From Filomicrobium sp. (GTDB taxonomy: Bacteria; Pseudomonadota; Alphaproteobacteria; Rhizobiales; Hyphomicrobiaceae), in NCBI GenBank assembly GCA_030607105.1, contig JAUWFF010000051.1, positions 1-7,375 of the forward strand: 7,375 nucleotides of DNA. Direction: 5' to 3'. Below are positions 1 to 5,462 of this stretch, piece by piece; the first letter of the stretch is position 1, and every line of letters begins with the position of its first letter. Made by a program: the position numbers and the translations under genes. The notes beneath the pieces are model-generated. The model was given only the letters and a program-made list of their open reading frames with translations, did not search any database and was not told the DNA's origin.

Positions 1-561
1 GATACGTCAATGCTGAATGAAGCTGGCCTTTCGCGTGCCGCGTTAGAGAGCCTCGGCGAGAACACCTCGGACGGAGTCGTCGCCCCATTGTTCTGGGGAG
101 CGCTTCTTGGCCTGCCCGGTCTAGTTGCCTACAAGGCAATCAACACTTTGGATTCGATGATCGGCCATCGAAACGCGAGATACGAGGCCTTTGGCTGGGC
201 CTCGGCGAGAATCGATGACATCGCCAATTTCGTTCCAGCGCGAATTACGGGAGTGTTTTTCGCGATGATTTCAGCGCGGCCCCTCACGGCGATGACTTGC
301 ATGATGCGGGATGCGAGAAAGCACCGCTCACCAAACGCAGGTTGGCCGGAAGCTGCCTTGGCCGGCGGATTGGGCGTGCGGCTATCAGGTCCCAGGGATT
401 ACGAGGGCAAGACTACGCAGGAGCAGTGGTTGAACGACGCCGGACGCGATCCAACAGCCGAAGATATCCGGCGCGGACTGCAACTTTACACGTTTGCGAT
501 AGTGTTGTGCGGGGTAGTCTTGCTACTCAGTTTCGCTCTTGGCATCGTTACAGCAAATTAG
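1..561 (+). CDS. cobD: Adenosylcobinamide-phosphate synthase CobD (CbiB family), 3' part
   Basis: This is the C-terminal 186 residues of CobD/CbiB, an integral membrane enzyme that joins the aminopropanol (phosphate) arm to adenosylcobyric acid. The frame is open from base 1, so the gene begins upstream; the ATG at base 10 lies inside the protein and is not the start. The family is about 320 residues, so roughly 40% is missing. Family motifs are clear: ENTSDGVVAPLFW at residues 20-32 of the visible part, KAINTLDSMIGH at 45-56, then a FGWASARIDDIANFVPARI segment. The last 27 residues are strongly hydrophobic (LYTFAIVLCGVVLLLSFALG), a likely terminal membrane helix. The TAG stop at 559-561 abuts the cobC start in the same frame. 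CobC makes the compound CobD uses, so the pair fits one transcription unit. Identity is confident from motifs; membrane topology is inferred. Confidence 0.95.
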   Translation, partial: DTSMLNEAGLSRAALESLGENTSDGVVAPLFWGALLGLPGLVAYKAINTLDSMIGHRNARYEAFGWASARIDDIANFVPARITGVFFAMISARPLTAMTCMMRDARKHRSPNAGWPEAALAGGLGVRLSGPRDYEGKTTQEQWLNDAGRDPTAEDIRRGLQLYTFAIVLCGVVLLLSFALGIVTAN

Positions 562-1536
562 GTGGATCGATTGCGTGATCACGGCGGCAACCTGGATTGG
601 GCAATCCAGCAATATGGGGGGACGGCCGATCTTTGGATTGACCTTTCCACGGGTATCAATCGCCGAGCGTACCCATTGCCCCGGGTGTCGCATTCGGCAT
701 GGACCTGCCTACCGACCTGGAGTTCGCTCGTAAATTTGCATGATGCGGCACGGTTTGCGTTCGGATGTTCAGGGCCGGTGCTGGCTTTGGCAGGTGCGCA
801 GGCAGCCATACAGCTCCTGCCTAGGTTTATGCCACGAGGACACGTCCGGGTGCTCGGCCCCACCTATAACGAGCATGCCGCGGCATTTCAGTGCGCGGGC
901 TGGGACGTCAAAGATGTGACGACGCTGGAGGCGCTGAATGGAGCCGACATCGCGGTGGTTATCAATCCCAACAATCCCGACGGGCGTCTTCACCGGCGCG
1001 AAGATCTGCTGGAGTTGTCGCGAAGGGTCAGCCGGCTTGTGGTCGACGAGAGCTTTGTGGATGCCACACCGGAACTATCCTTGGCAGCTGATGCTGACGA
1101 GGCAGGTTTGCTGGTACTGCGATCCTTCGGCAAATTCTTTGGGCTCGCGGGACTTCGTCTTGGTTTTGTGCTGGGTGCGCAATCGGACATCGCGTTGCTC
1201 CGCGATCAGGCGGGGCCATGGCCTGTTTCAGGAGCGGCGATTGAAATCGGCGCCGTGGCTCTAAGGGACCATGACTGGGCGGAGAAAACTTCGAGCCGTC
1301 TTATCAAGGATGCGCTGCGGCTTGACGCGCTCACCGCTGAAGCCGGGTGGCCGCTGATCGGCGGTACGGCATTGTTCCGACTATATGAGACGCCCAATTC
1401 AAAAGAAGCACAAGCTAGGCTTGCCCGGCATTACATTTGGTCACGCGCCTTTCCCTGGTCGAAGGAGTGGCTGCGGCTTGGCCTGCCTGGAAACGAAGGC
1501 GAATGGGAGAGGCTGACCATCGCACTTGGGAAGTAA
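562..1536 (+). CDS. cobC: Threonine-phosphate decarboxylase-like PLP enzyme CobC
   Basis: CobC is a fold-type I PLP enzyme, related to histidinol-phosphate aminotransferase, that supplies (R)-1-amino-2-propanol O-2-phosphate for attachment to adenosylcobyric acid. The 324-residue length is normal. Visible motifs: the N-terminal HGGN (residues 7-10), NPNNPDG (135-141), the PLP-pyridine aspartate in VVDES (D162), the Schiff-base lysine in SFGKFFGLAGLRLGF (K191), and a C-terminal LRLGLPG bearing the likely carboxylate-binding arginine. The start is uncertain. GTG at 562 directly follows the cobD stop and has no good Shine-Dalgarno sequence. TTG at 571 is preceded by AGGTGG (560-565) at 5 nt spacing and still keeps HGGN, so a 321-residue form is a real alternative. 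Either way translation is probably coupled to cobD. It converges on cobQ with a 39-bp gap. Confidence 0.93.
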   Translation: MDRLRDHGGNLDWAIQQYGGTADLWIDLSTGINRRAYPLPRVSHSAWTCLPTWSSLVNLHDAARFAFGCSGPVLALAGAQAAIQLLPRFMPRGHVRVLGPTYNEHAAAFQCAGWDVKDVTTLEALNGADIAVVINPNNPDGRLHRREDLLELSRRVSRLVVDESFVDATPELSLAADADEAGLLVLRSFGKFFGLAGLRLGFVLGAQSDIALLRDQAGPWPVSGAAIEIGAVALRDHDWAEKTSSRLIKDALRLDALTAEAGWPLIGGTALFRLYETPNSKEAQARLARHYIWSRAFPWSKEWLRLGLPGNEGEWERLTIALGK

Positions 1537-1575
1537 CGTTTTCGAGGTTTGGCCGAGTGCCCGGCTTTGGCTGCG

Positions 1576-3051
1576 TCAGCGTGCGAGTGCCAGAATATCA
1601 GTGACCATGAGATGCTGTTCGAGGTGCGCAGCAAGGGAGTCGAGAGTCGCCTCCACGGATGCAGCATACGGGACGCCGGAACTCCTTGCCCCGAGGGTGG
1701 ATAAATAGGCCGCGCGGAAATTATCGTCAGAAAACATGCCGTGCAAGTATGTACCTTCGGTGCGACCGTCGCGTGAAATCGCTCCATCTGGGGCACCAGC
1801 CAGGCGAGCGAACGGCCGGGCGCAGTCGTCACCGTTGGTCCGGCCGATGTGGATCTCATACCCTTTGAATGGCAAGCCCGTGGCCACGTGTACCGCTTCG
1901 ATCCTGCTCAGGCGCTTGTCGGTTTGCATTACCGTCTCGATATCCAATAGTCCCAGTCCCGGCACGGTGCCAGGCTCGCCTTCAAGGCCTTTAGGATCGG
2001 CAATCGTTCGACCTAGAATCTGATAACCGCCGCAGATACCAAGCACGCGTCCGCCGCGGCGGACATGAGCGAGGAGGTCAATGTCCCAACCCTGGGCACG
2101 CAGAAAATCGAGGTCGCCTCGGGTGGATTTGGTGCCGGGTACAATGACGAGCCGCGCATCGCAAGGAATGGGTTCTCCCGGGCGCACCATGACGACATTC
2201 AAGCCTGGTTCCTGTTTCAGGGGATCGAGATCATCGAAGTTGGCGACGCGAGATAAAGCGAGCCAAGCGATCTTCGTTGGGCCCGACCACTTCGAGTCCC
2301 GGAGGTCGAGTGAATCCTCGGCTGGAAGCTGCGCCGCTTGCTCGAAGAACGGCAAGACACCGTAACCGCGCCAGCCAGTGTGGCTGGCGATGAAGCGGTA
2401 GCCGTCATCAAACAGGCTCGGATCACCGCGAAACTTGTTGATGATGAAGCCTTCGATGCGACTGACGTCGCTTTCATCGAGAACAGCTTTCGTTCCCACG
2501 ATTTGAGCGATGACACCGCCGCGATCGATGTCGCCCACAAGGACAACGGGAAGGCCGGCTTCTTCAGCGAAGCCCATGTTGGCTATATCGCCGGCCCGCA
2601 GGTTGACCTCCGCCGGGCTGCCCGCCCCCTCAACGATAACGAGTTCGAACTCCGCCTTCAGCCGATCGAAGCTCTGCAGTACCGCACTCATCAATTGCGG
2701 CTTCAGGTTCCAGTATTGGCGTGCCTTGAGCGTCGTCAAACGCTGCCCTTGTACAATGACCTGTGAGCCCGTGTCAGTCTCAGGCTTCAAGAGCACCGGG
2801 TTCATATCAAGTCTTGGCTCTATGCCTGATGTACGGGCCTGCAGAGCTTGGGCGCGGCCTATCTCACCGCCGTCAGCCGCAACGGCGGCATTATTGGACA
2901 TGTTCTGTGGCTTGAAGGGCGCAACGGAGATGCCACGTCTGCGCGCGGCCCGGCATAGCCCCGCAACGAGGAGCGATTTGCCCACATTGGAGCCAGCCCC
3001 CTGGATCATCAATGCGCACGCCAATTTCGGAATTTCAGCCTCGTTTCTCAT
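1576..3051 (-). CDS. cobQ: Adenosylcobyric acid synthase (glutamine-hydrolysing) CobQ
   Basis: CobQ/CbiP amidates side chains b, d, e and g of adenosylcobyrinic acid a,c-diamide, using ATP and glutamine-derived ammonia, to give adenosylcobyric acid. The 491 residues match the family's usual length, so the gene looks complete. The N-terminal synthetase domain (about 1-230) carries the P-loop-like GAGSNVGKS (18-26), [28 protein letters not shown] (83-97), [12 protein letters not shown] (141-152) and VGDIDRGGV (172-180). The C-terminal class I (triad) glutaminase domain (about 255-491) has the nucleophile C340 in GICGGYQ and histidine H437 in [16 protein letters not shown] lies between. The ATG at 3049-3051 has AAGGG upstream (3062-3058) at 6 nt spacing, supporting this start. 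It lies 34 bp downstream of cobO on the same strand, so the two are probably co-transcribed. CobQ acts on the CobO product. Confidence 0.97.
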   Translation of the reverse strand: MRNEAEIPKLACALMIQGAGSNVGKSLLVAGLCRAARRRGISVAPFKPQNMSNNAAVAADGGEIGRAQALQARTSGIEPRLDMNPVLLKPETDTGSQVIVQGQRLTTLKARQYWNLKPQLMSAVLQSFDRLKAEFELVIVEGAGSPAEVNLRAGDIANMGFAEEAGLPVVLVGDIDRGGVIAQIVGTKAVLDESDVSRIEGFIINKFRGDPSLFDDGYRFIASHTGWRGYGVLPFFEQAAQLPAEDSLDLRDSKWSGPTKIAWLALSRVANFDDLDPLKQEPGLNVVMVRPGEPIPCDARLVIVPGTKSTRGDLDFLRAQGWDIDLLAHVRRGGRVLGICGGYQILGRTIADPKGLEGEPGTVPGLGLLDIETVMQTDKRLSRIEAVHVATGLPFKGYEIHIGRTNGDDCARPFARLAGAPDGAISRDGRTEGTYLHGMFSDDNFRAAYLSTLGARSSGVPYAASVEATLDSLAAHLEQHLMVTDILALAR

Positions 3052-3085
3052 GAAGCGCCCTTACTTCATGGCACTTCGCAACGGA

Positions 3086-3703
3086 TTAGAATTCGACGCC
3101 GGGCTGACCTTTCACTCCAGACCGGAACGGGTGCTTGATGAGCGTCATTTCCGTCACCAGGTCGGCGGCCTCAATAAGGGCGTCCTTTGCATTGCGGCCG
3201 GTCAGGACAACGTGGGTCAGAGGCGGTTTCTCCTCGTGTAGAAACTTCATGACTTCCTCAACGTCGAGGTAGTCATAGCGCAAAGCGATGTTGATTTCAT
3301 CGAGCATGACAAGGCGGATCGTGGGATCGAGAATGAGCTGCTTGGACTTTTCCCATCCGGCGCGTGCCGCCTCAATATCGCGTTGGCGGTCCTGCGTTTC
3401 CCAAGTGAACCCTTCACCCATTGCGTGAAACTGGCAAAGTTCACCGAAGTTCTCCGTCAGCAGCCGCCTTTCACCCGTATCCCAGGCGCCTTTGATGAAT
3501 TGTACGACCGCGCAGGGCATGCCGTGTGCGATGCAGCGCAAAACCATGCCAAAGCCGGAAGACGACTTTCCCTTGCCTGTGCCGGTGTGGACGATGATCA
3601 GGCCCTTTTCACCGGATTTGCCTGCCATGATCTTGTCACGCGCCACTTTCTTCTTGGCCATCTTGGCTGCATGGCGAGCGTCGCCGTTTGATACCTCCGA
3701 CAA
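3086..3703 (-). CDS. cobO: Cob(I)yrinic acid a,c-diamide adenosyltransferase CobO (BtuR/CobA type)
   Basis: This cytosolic ATP:corrinoid adenosyltransferase transfers the 5'-deoxyadenosyl group of ATP to reduced Co(I) corrinoid, here mainly cob(I)yrinic acid a,c-diamide. With the start chosen the protein has 205 residues, typical of the family. Motifs: a basic N-terminus (HAAKMAKKK), P-loop GTGKGKSS (41-48), GEGFTW (96-101), Walker B-like LVMLDEIN (131-138), VVLTGRNA, and a C-terminal HPFRSGVKGQPGVEF typical of this group. The TTG at 3701-3703 is preferred because GAGGAG (3716-3711) precedes it by 7 nt and the resulting MSE...DARHAAKM N-terminus looks like family members. A longer reading from another TTG at 3727 adds eight residues but would put this Shine-Dalgarno inside the gene. 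It heads the cobO-cobQ minus-strand unit and is divergent from the riboswitch operon. Confidence 0.96.
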   Translation of the reverse strand: MSEVSNGDARHAAKMAKKKVARDKIMAGKSGEKGLIIVHTGTGKGKSSSGFGMVLRCIAHGMPCAVVQFIKGAWDTGERRLLTENFGELCQFHAMGEGFTWETQDRQRDIEAARAGWEKSKQLILDPTIRLVMLDEINIALRYDYLDVEEVMKFLHEEKPPLTHVVLTGRNAKDALIEAADLVTEMTLIKHPFRSGVKGQPGVEF

Positions 3704-3720
3704 GCTGGCTCTCCTCTTTC

Positions 3721-3750
3721 TTGACAATGGCTAATAAACAGCTTCTATGC
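3721..3750 (+). promoter_or_regulatory. Predicted sigma70-type promoter of the DUF1636-cobW-cobN operon
   Basis: A perfect TTGACA -35 box lies at 3721-3726. A -10-like CTATGC at 3745-3750 follows at 18 nt spacing (or TATGCT at 3746-3751 with 19 nt). This predicts transcription starting near 3757, just before the 5' strand of riboswitch helix P1 at 3759. That agreement is the best support; the -10 box itself is weak. No start site has been measured, so this is inference. Confidence 0.6.
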
Positions 3751-3758
3751 TGCCGCAA
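3731..3758 (-). promoter_or_regulatory. Possible cobO-cobQ promoter
   Basis: Reading the minus strand, TTGCGG (3758-3753) and TATTAG (3736-3731) are 16 nt apart and would start transcription near 3724, leaving a leader of about 20 nt that includes the cobO GAGGAG site. Both boxes are poor matches to consensus, and other placements within 3720-3800 are possible. If correct, it overlaps the opposing plus-strand promoter, and the TTG at 3727 could not be the cobO start. Confidence 0.22.
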
Positions 3759-3969
3759 TGCTGGTTCCTGTCATATGACAGTTGAAAAGGGAATGCGATA
3801 GGGGCCTTTGGCTCCGAGACGCAGCCGCCCCCGCGACCGTGACCGGAAAGAGCGCTCAAAACCACTGGCAACCAGCCGGGAAGGTGAGCGATCGATGGAT
3901 CAACATCCTGAATCCGTAAGCCGGGAGACCTGCCAGCAGTTCGGATAAAAGGCGGACGGGGTGCTCCGC
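3759..3969 (+). promoter_or_regulatory. Cobalamin (adenosylcobalamin-type) riboswitch
   Basis: This 5' leader element binds cobalamin and lowers expression of the downstream operon. The B12 box AAGCCGGGAGACCTGCC is at 3918-3934. Other conserved core blocks are GGTTCC (3763-3768), GAAAAGGGAA (3783-3792) and the GCAGCCGCCCCCGCGACCGTGA region (3821-3842). Helix P1 can be read directly: TGCTGG (3759-3764) pairs with CCAGCA (3933-3938). A downstream hairpin GCGGA/TCCGC (3952-3956 with 3965-3969) has loop CGGGGTGC; its CGGGG (3957-3961) is complementary to CCCCG (3829-3833) in the C-rich loop, as expected for the L5-L13 kissing loop that ligand binding stabilises in this class. It lies upstream of the DUF1636 gene, cobW and cobN, and does not face cobO. 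Riboswitch identity is near certain; helix numbering for the downstream hairpin is inferred. Confidence 0.95.
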
Positions 3970-3982
3970 AACCGGATGGCGC

Positions 3983-4015
3983 GGTGCGCTCGACCTGAGT
4001 GCACCCTTTCCTTCT
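3983..4015 (+). terminator. Terminator-like hairpin in the riboswitch leader
   Basis: GGTGCGCTC (3983-3991) pairs with GAGTGCACC (3997-4005), a 9-bp stem with one G-U pair and loop GACCT. It is followed by CTTTCCTTCT (4006-4015), which is U-rich but broken by C residues. This may be a riboswitch-controlled intrinsic terminator. The poor U-tract makes termination uncertain, and the hairpin could instead be a structural part of a translational switch. Confidence 0.45.
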
Positions 4016-4043
4016 GGCGATGCCCCGTGCCGCGAAAGAAGGA
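4009..4043 (+). promoter_or_regulatory. Ribosome binding site of the DUF1636 gene with a complementary masking strand
   Basis: The Shine-Dalgarno AAGGA (4039-4043) sits 6 nt before the ATG at 4050 and decides that start. The seven bases TCCTTCT at 4009-4015 are a perfect complement of AGAAGGA at 4037-4043, so a stem with a 21-nt loop could hide the ribosome binding site. Masking of this site is the common output of cobalamin riboswitches in Gram-negative bacteria. The pairing is seen in the sequence; its use in vivo is inferred. Confidence 0.5.
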
Positions 4044-4049
4044 TTGGGA

Positions 4050-4406
4050 ATGCCGGTTACTCTTCACGTTTGCACCACCTGCCGCGCAGGCAAACCGCTC
4101 GAAGACGGAAAGCCCTGCCCTGGCGCAAGGCTGCACGCCGCACTCAGTAACGTCCTTGCCCCTGAAGGCATCACCATCGGTCCCGTCGAATGTCTTTCGG
4201 CCTGTTCGAACGGTCCGACGATCGCGCTGTCCTCCCAGGGCAAGTGGACCTACGTTTATGGGCGAATGAGGGAAACCGATGTTGCCGACATCTTGTCGGG
4301 GGCAGCGGCTTATGCGGCCGCACCCGAGGGAATCGTTCCCTGGCGCGAGCGCCCCGAGATTTTCCGAAAGCAGTCCATCGCACGTATCCCCCCACTGGAG
4401 CTATGA
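4050..4406 (+). CDS. DUF1636-family small cysteine-rich protein, putative metal or Fe-S binding
   Basis: This soluble 118-residue protein has no signal peptide or membrane segment and resembles the DUF1636 family of predicted metal-binding proteins often found beside cobW in alphaproteobacteria (from memory). Its function is not established. Five cysteines stand out: C8 and C11 (CTTC), C23, and C48 and C52 (ECLSACSNGP). The last motif resembles the second cluster-binding half of thioredoxin-like [2Fe-2S] ferredoxins such as NuoE. The C-terminal half contains WRERPEIFRKQSIARIPP. ATG 4050 is chosen for its AAGGA at 6 nt; ATG 4020 and ATG 3999 are in frame but lack a good site, and 3999 lies within the leader hairpin. 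It is the first gene after the riboswitch and ends 1 bp before cobW, so a role in cobalt supply or corrinoid reduction is plausible. The family call is fairly sure; the function is speculation. Confidence 0.82.
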   Translation: MPVTLHVCTTCRAGKPLEDGKPCPGARLHAALSNVLAPEGITIGPVECLSACSNGPTIALSSQGKWTYVYGRMRETDVADILSGAAAYAAAPEGIVPWRERPEIFRKQSIARIPPLEL

Positions 4407-4407
4407 C

Positions 4408-5457
4408 ATGACGGAACTCACCAAGGTCCCTGTAACCGTCATCACCGGTTTCCTCGGGTCCGGAAAGACGACGCTGATACGCTATCTGATGACAAACGCG
4501 CAGGGGCGACGGCTTGCTGTATTGGTCAACGAGTTCGGCGAAGTCGGTGTGGATGGAGACATCCTCAAATCCTGCGCCGATGAGAACTGTCCAGCCGAGA
4601 ACATCGTCGAGCTCGCCAACGGATGCATTTGCTGCACTGTCGCGGACGACTTTATTCCAACCATGGAGACGTTGATGGCCCTGCCGCACCGTCCAGATCA
4701 TATTCTCATCGAAACCTCCGGGCTGGCGCTACCCAAACCGTTGCTCAAGGCATTCGACTGGCCAGGCATTCGCTCTCGCATCACTGTTGACGGGGTCATT
4801 GCCCTGGCTGACGCGGAGGCAGTGGCTGCCGGCAGGTTTGCGTCCGATGAGGCGGCTGTCCAGAAACAACGCGAGGCCGACGAGAGCCTGGATCATGAAT
4901 CGCCACTTGCCGAGGTTTTCGAGGATCAAATCTCGTGCGCAGACATCGTGTTGCTGACGAAGGCGGACCTTGCCGGCGAAACAGGTGTTGCTGCTGCGCG
5001 GGCCGCGGTTGAAGCCGAAGCGCCGCGCACGCTTCCGATTCTGCCGGTCAGCGACGGCGTCATTGACACCCGGATTGTCCTTGGCCTCAACGCGGCCGCC
5101 GAGGACGATCTTGACGCGCGCCCTTCCCATCACGACGGTGCCGACGATCACGAGCATGATGACTTCGACAGCGTCGCAATTGAGTTGCCGGAGATCACCG
5201 CAGTCGAGACCCTTAATGAAGCCATTGAGAAGCTGGCGCGCGAACAGGAAATTCTCAGGGTCAAAGGCCATGTAGCGGTGGCTGGTAAACCCATGCGGCT
5301 GCTTGTGCAGGCAGTGGGTGAGCGGGTTCGCTCGCAATTCGACCGGCCATGGGGACCTGGCGAGCGTGTGTCGCGGCTGGTCGTAATTGCCGAACACGGC
5401 AACGTCGATGAAGCTCGCATTCGCGACTTCCTTCTTGATGCCATCCGTGGAGCCTGA
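4408..5457 (+). CDS. cobW: CobW, COG0523-family GTPase implicated in cobalt supply to CobN
   Basis: CobW belongs to the G3E P-loop GTPases of the COG0523 metallochaperone group and is thought to deliver Co(II) for corrin metallation. The 349-residue protein has Walker A GFLGSGKT (14-21), NEFGEVGVDGD (41-51), the metal-binding GCICCT with C73, C75 and C76, ETSG (102-105), TKAD (184-187) as the guanine-specificity motif, and a C-terminal CobW_C domain containing LRVKGHVAVAGKP. Extra cysteines C56 and C61 precede the CxCC. A His/Asp-rich linker (H241, H242, H248, H250 among many Asp) precedes the C-terminal domain and may bind metal. The start is ATG 4408: it has GGAG (4397-4400) at 7 nt and lies 1 bp after the previous stop. 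Upstream in-frame starts from 4279 would overlap the DUF1636 gene and are rejected. It is probably translationally coupled at both ends and under the riboswitch. Confidence 0.96.
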   Translation: MTELTKVPVTVITGFLGSGKTTLIRYLMTNAQGRRLAVLVNEFGEVGVDGDILKSCADENCPAENIVELANGCICCTVADDFIPTMETLMALPHRPDHILIETSGLALPKPLLKAFDWPGIRSRITVDGVIALADAEAVAAGRFASDEAAVQKQREADESLDHESPLAEVFEDQISCADIVLLTKADLAGETGVAAARAAVEAEAPRTLPILPVSDGVIDTRIVLGLNAAAEDDLDARPSHHDGADDHEHDDFDSVAIELPEITAVETLNEAIEKLAREQEILRVKGHVAVAGKPMRLLVQAVGERVRSQFDRPWGPGERVSRLVVIAEHGNVDEARIRDFLLDAIRGA

Positions 5458-5462
5458 CCTCC

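Noticed and set aside
10..12. ATG at base 10 as the start of a short CobD
   Set aside because: The frame is open to base 1 and this ATG is within conserved CobD sequence, just before ENTSDGVVAPLFW; the gene is cut by the window edge.
1537..1575. Possible bidirectional terminator between convergent cobC and cobQ
   Set aside because: The best hairpin is only 4 bp (GCCG 1552-1555 with CGGC 1562-1565) followed by three T residues, too weak to call a terminator. No promoter is seen in these 39 bp.
2510..3241. 243-residue open frame on the plus strand, opposite cobQ and cobO
   Set aside because: It lies wholly antisense to two well-supported conserved genes, has low-complexity Ser/Arg/Pro-rich translation and no recognisable motif; a typical shadow frame in GC-rich DNA.
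3768..3781. Perfect 14-bp palindrome CTGTCATATGACAG, a possible protein operator just after the predicted transcription start
   Set aside because: It falls inside the riboswitch between GGTTCC and GAAAAGGGAA, where a variable hairpin is expected, so it is more simply explained as an RNA stem.
4279..4407. N-terminal extension of CobW by 43 residues from an upstream ATG
   Set aside because: It would overlap the DUF1636 gene in another frame, has no family similarity, and ATG 4408 has its own Shine-Dalgarno immediately before the conserved P-loop.
4729..5397. 222-residue open frame on the minus strand, opposite cobW
   Set aside because: It is fully antisense to cobW, whose motifs are intact, and its translation resembles no family I know.
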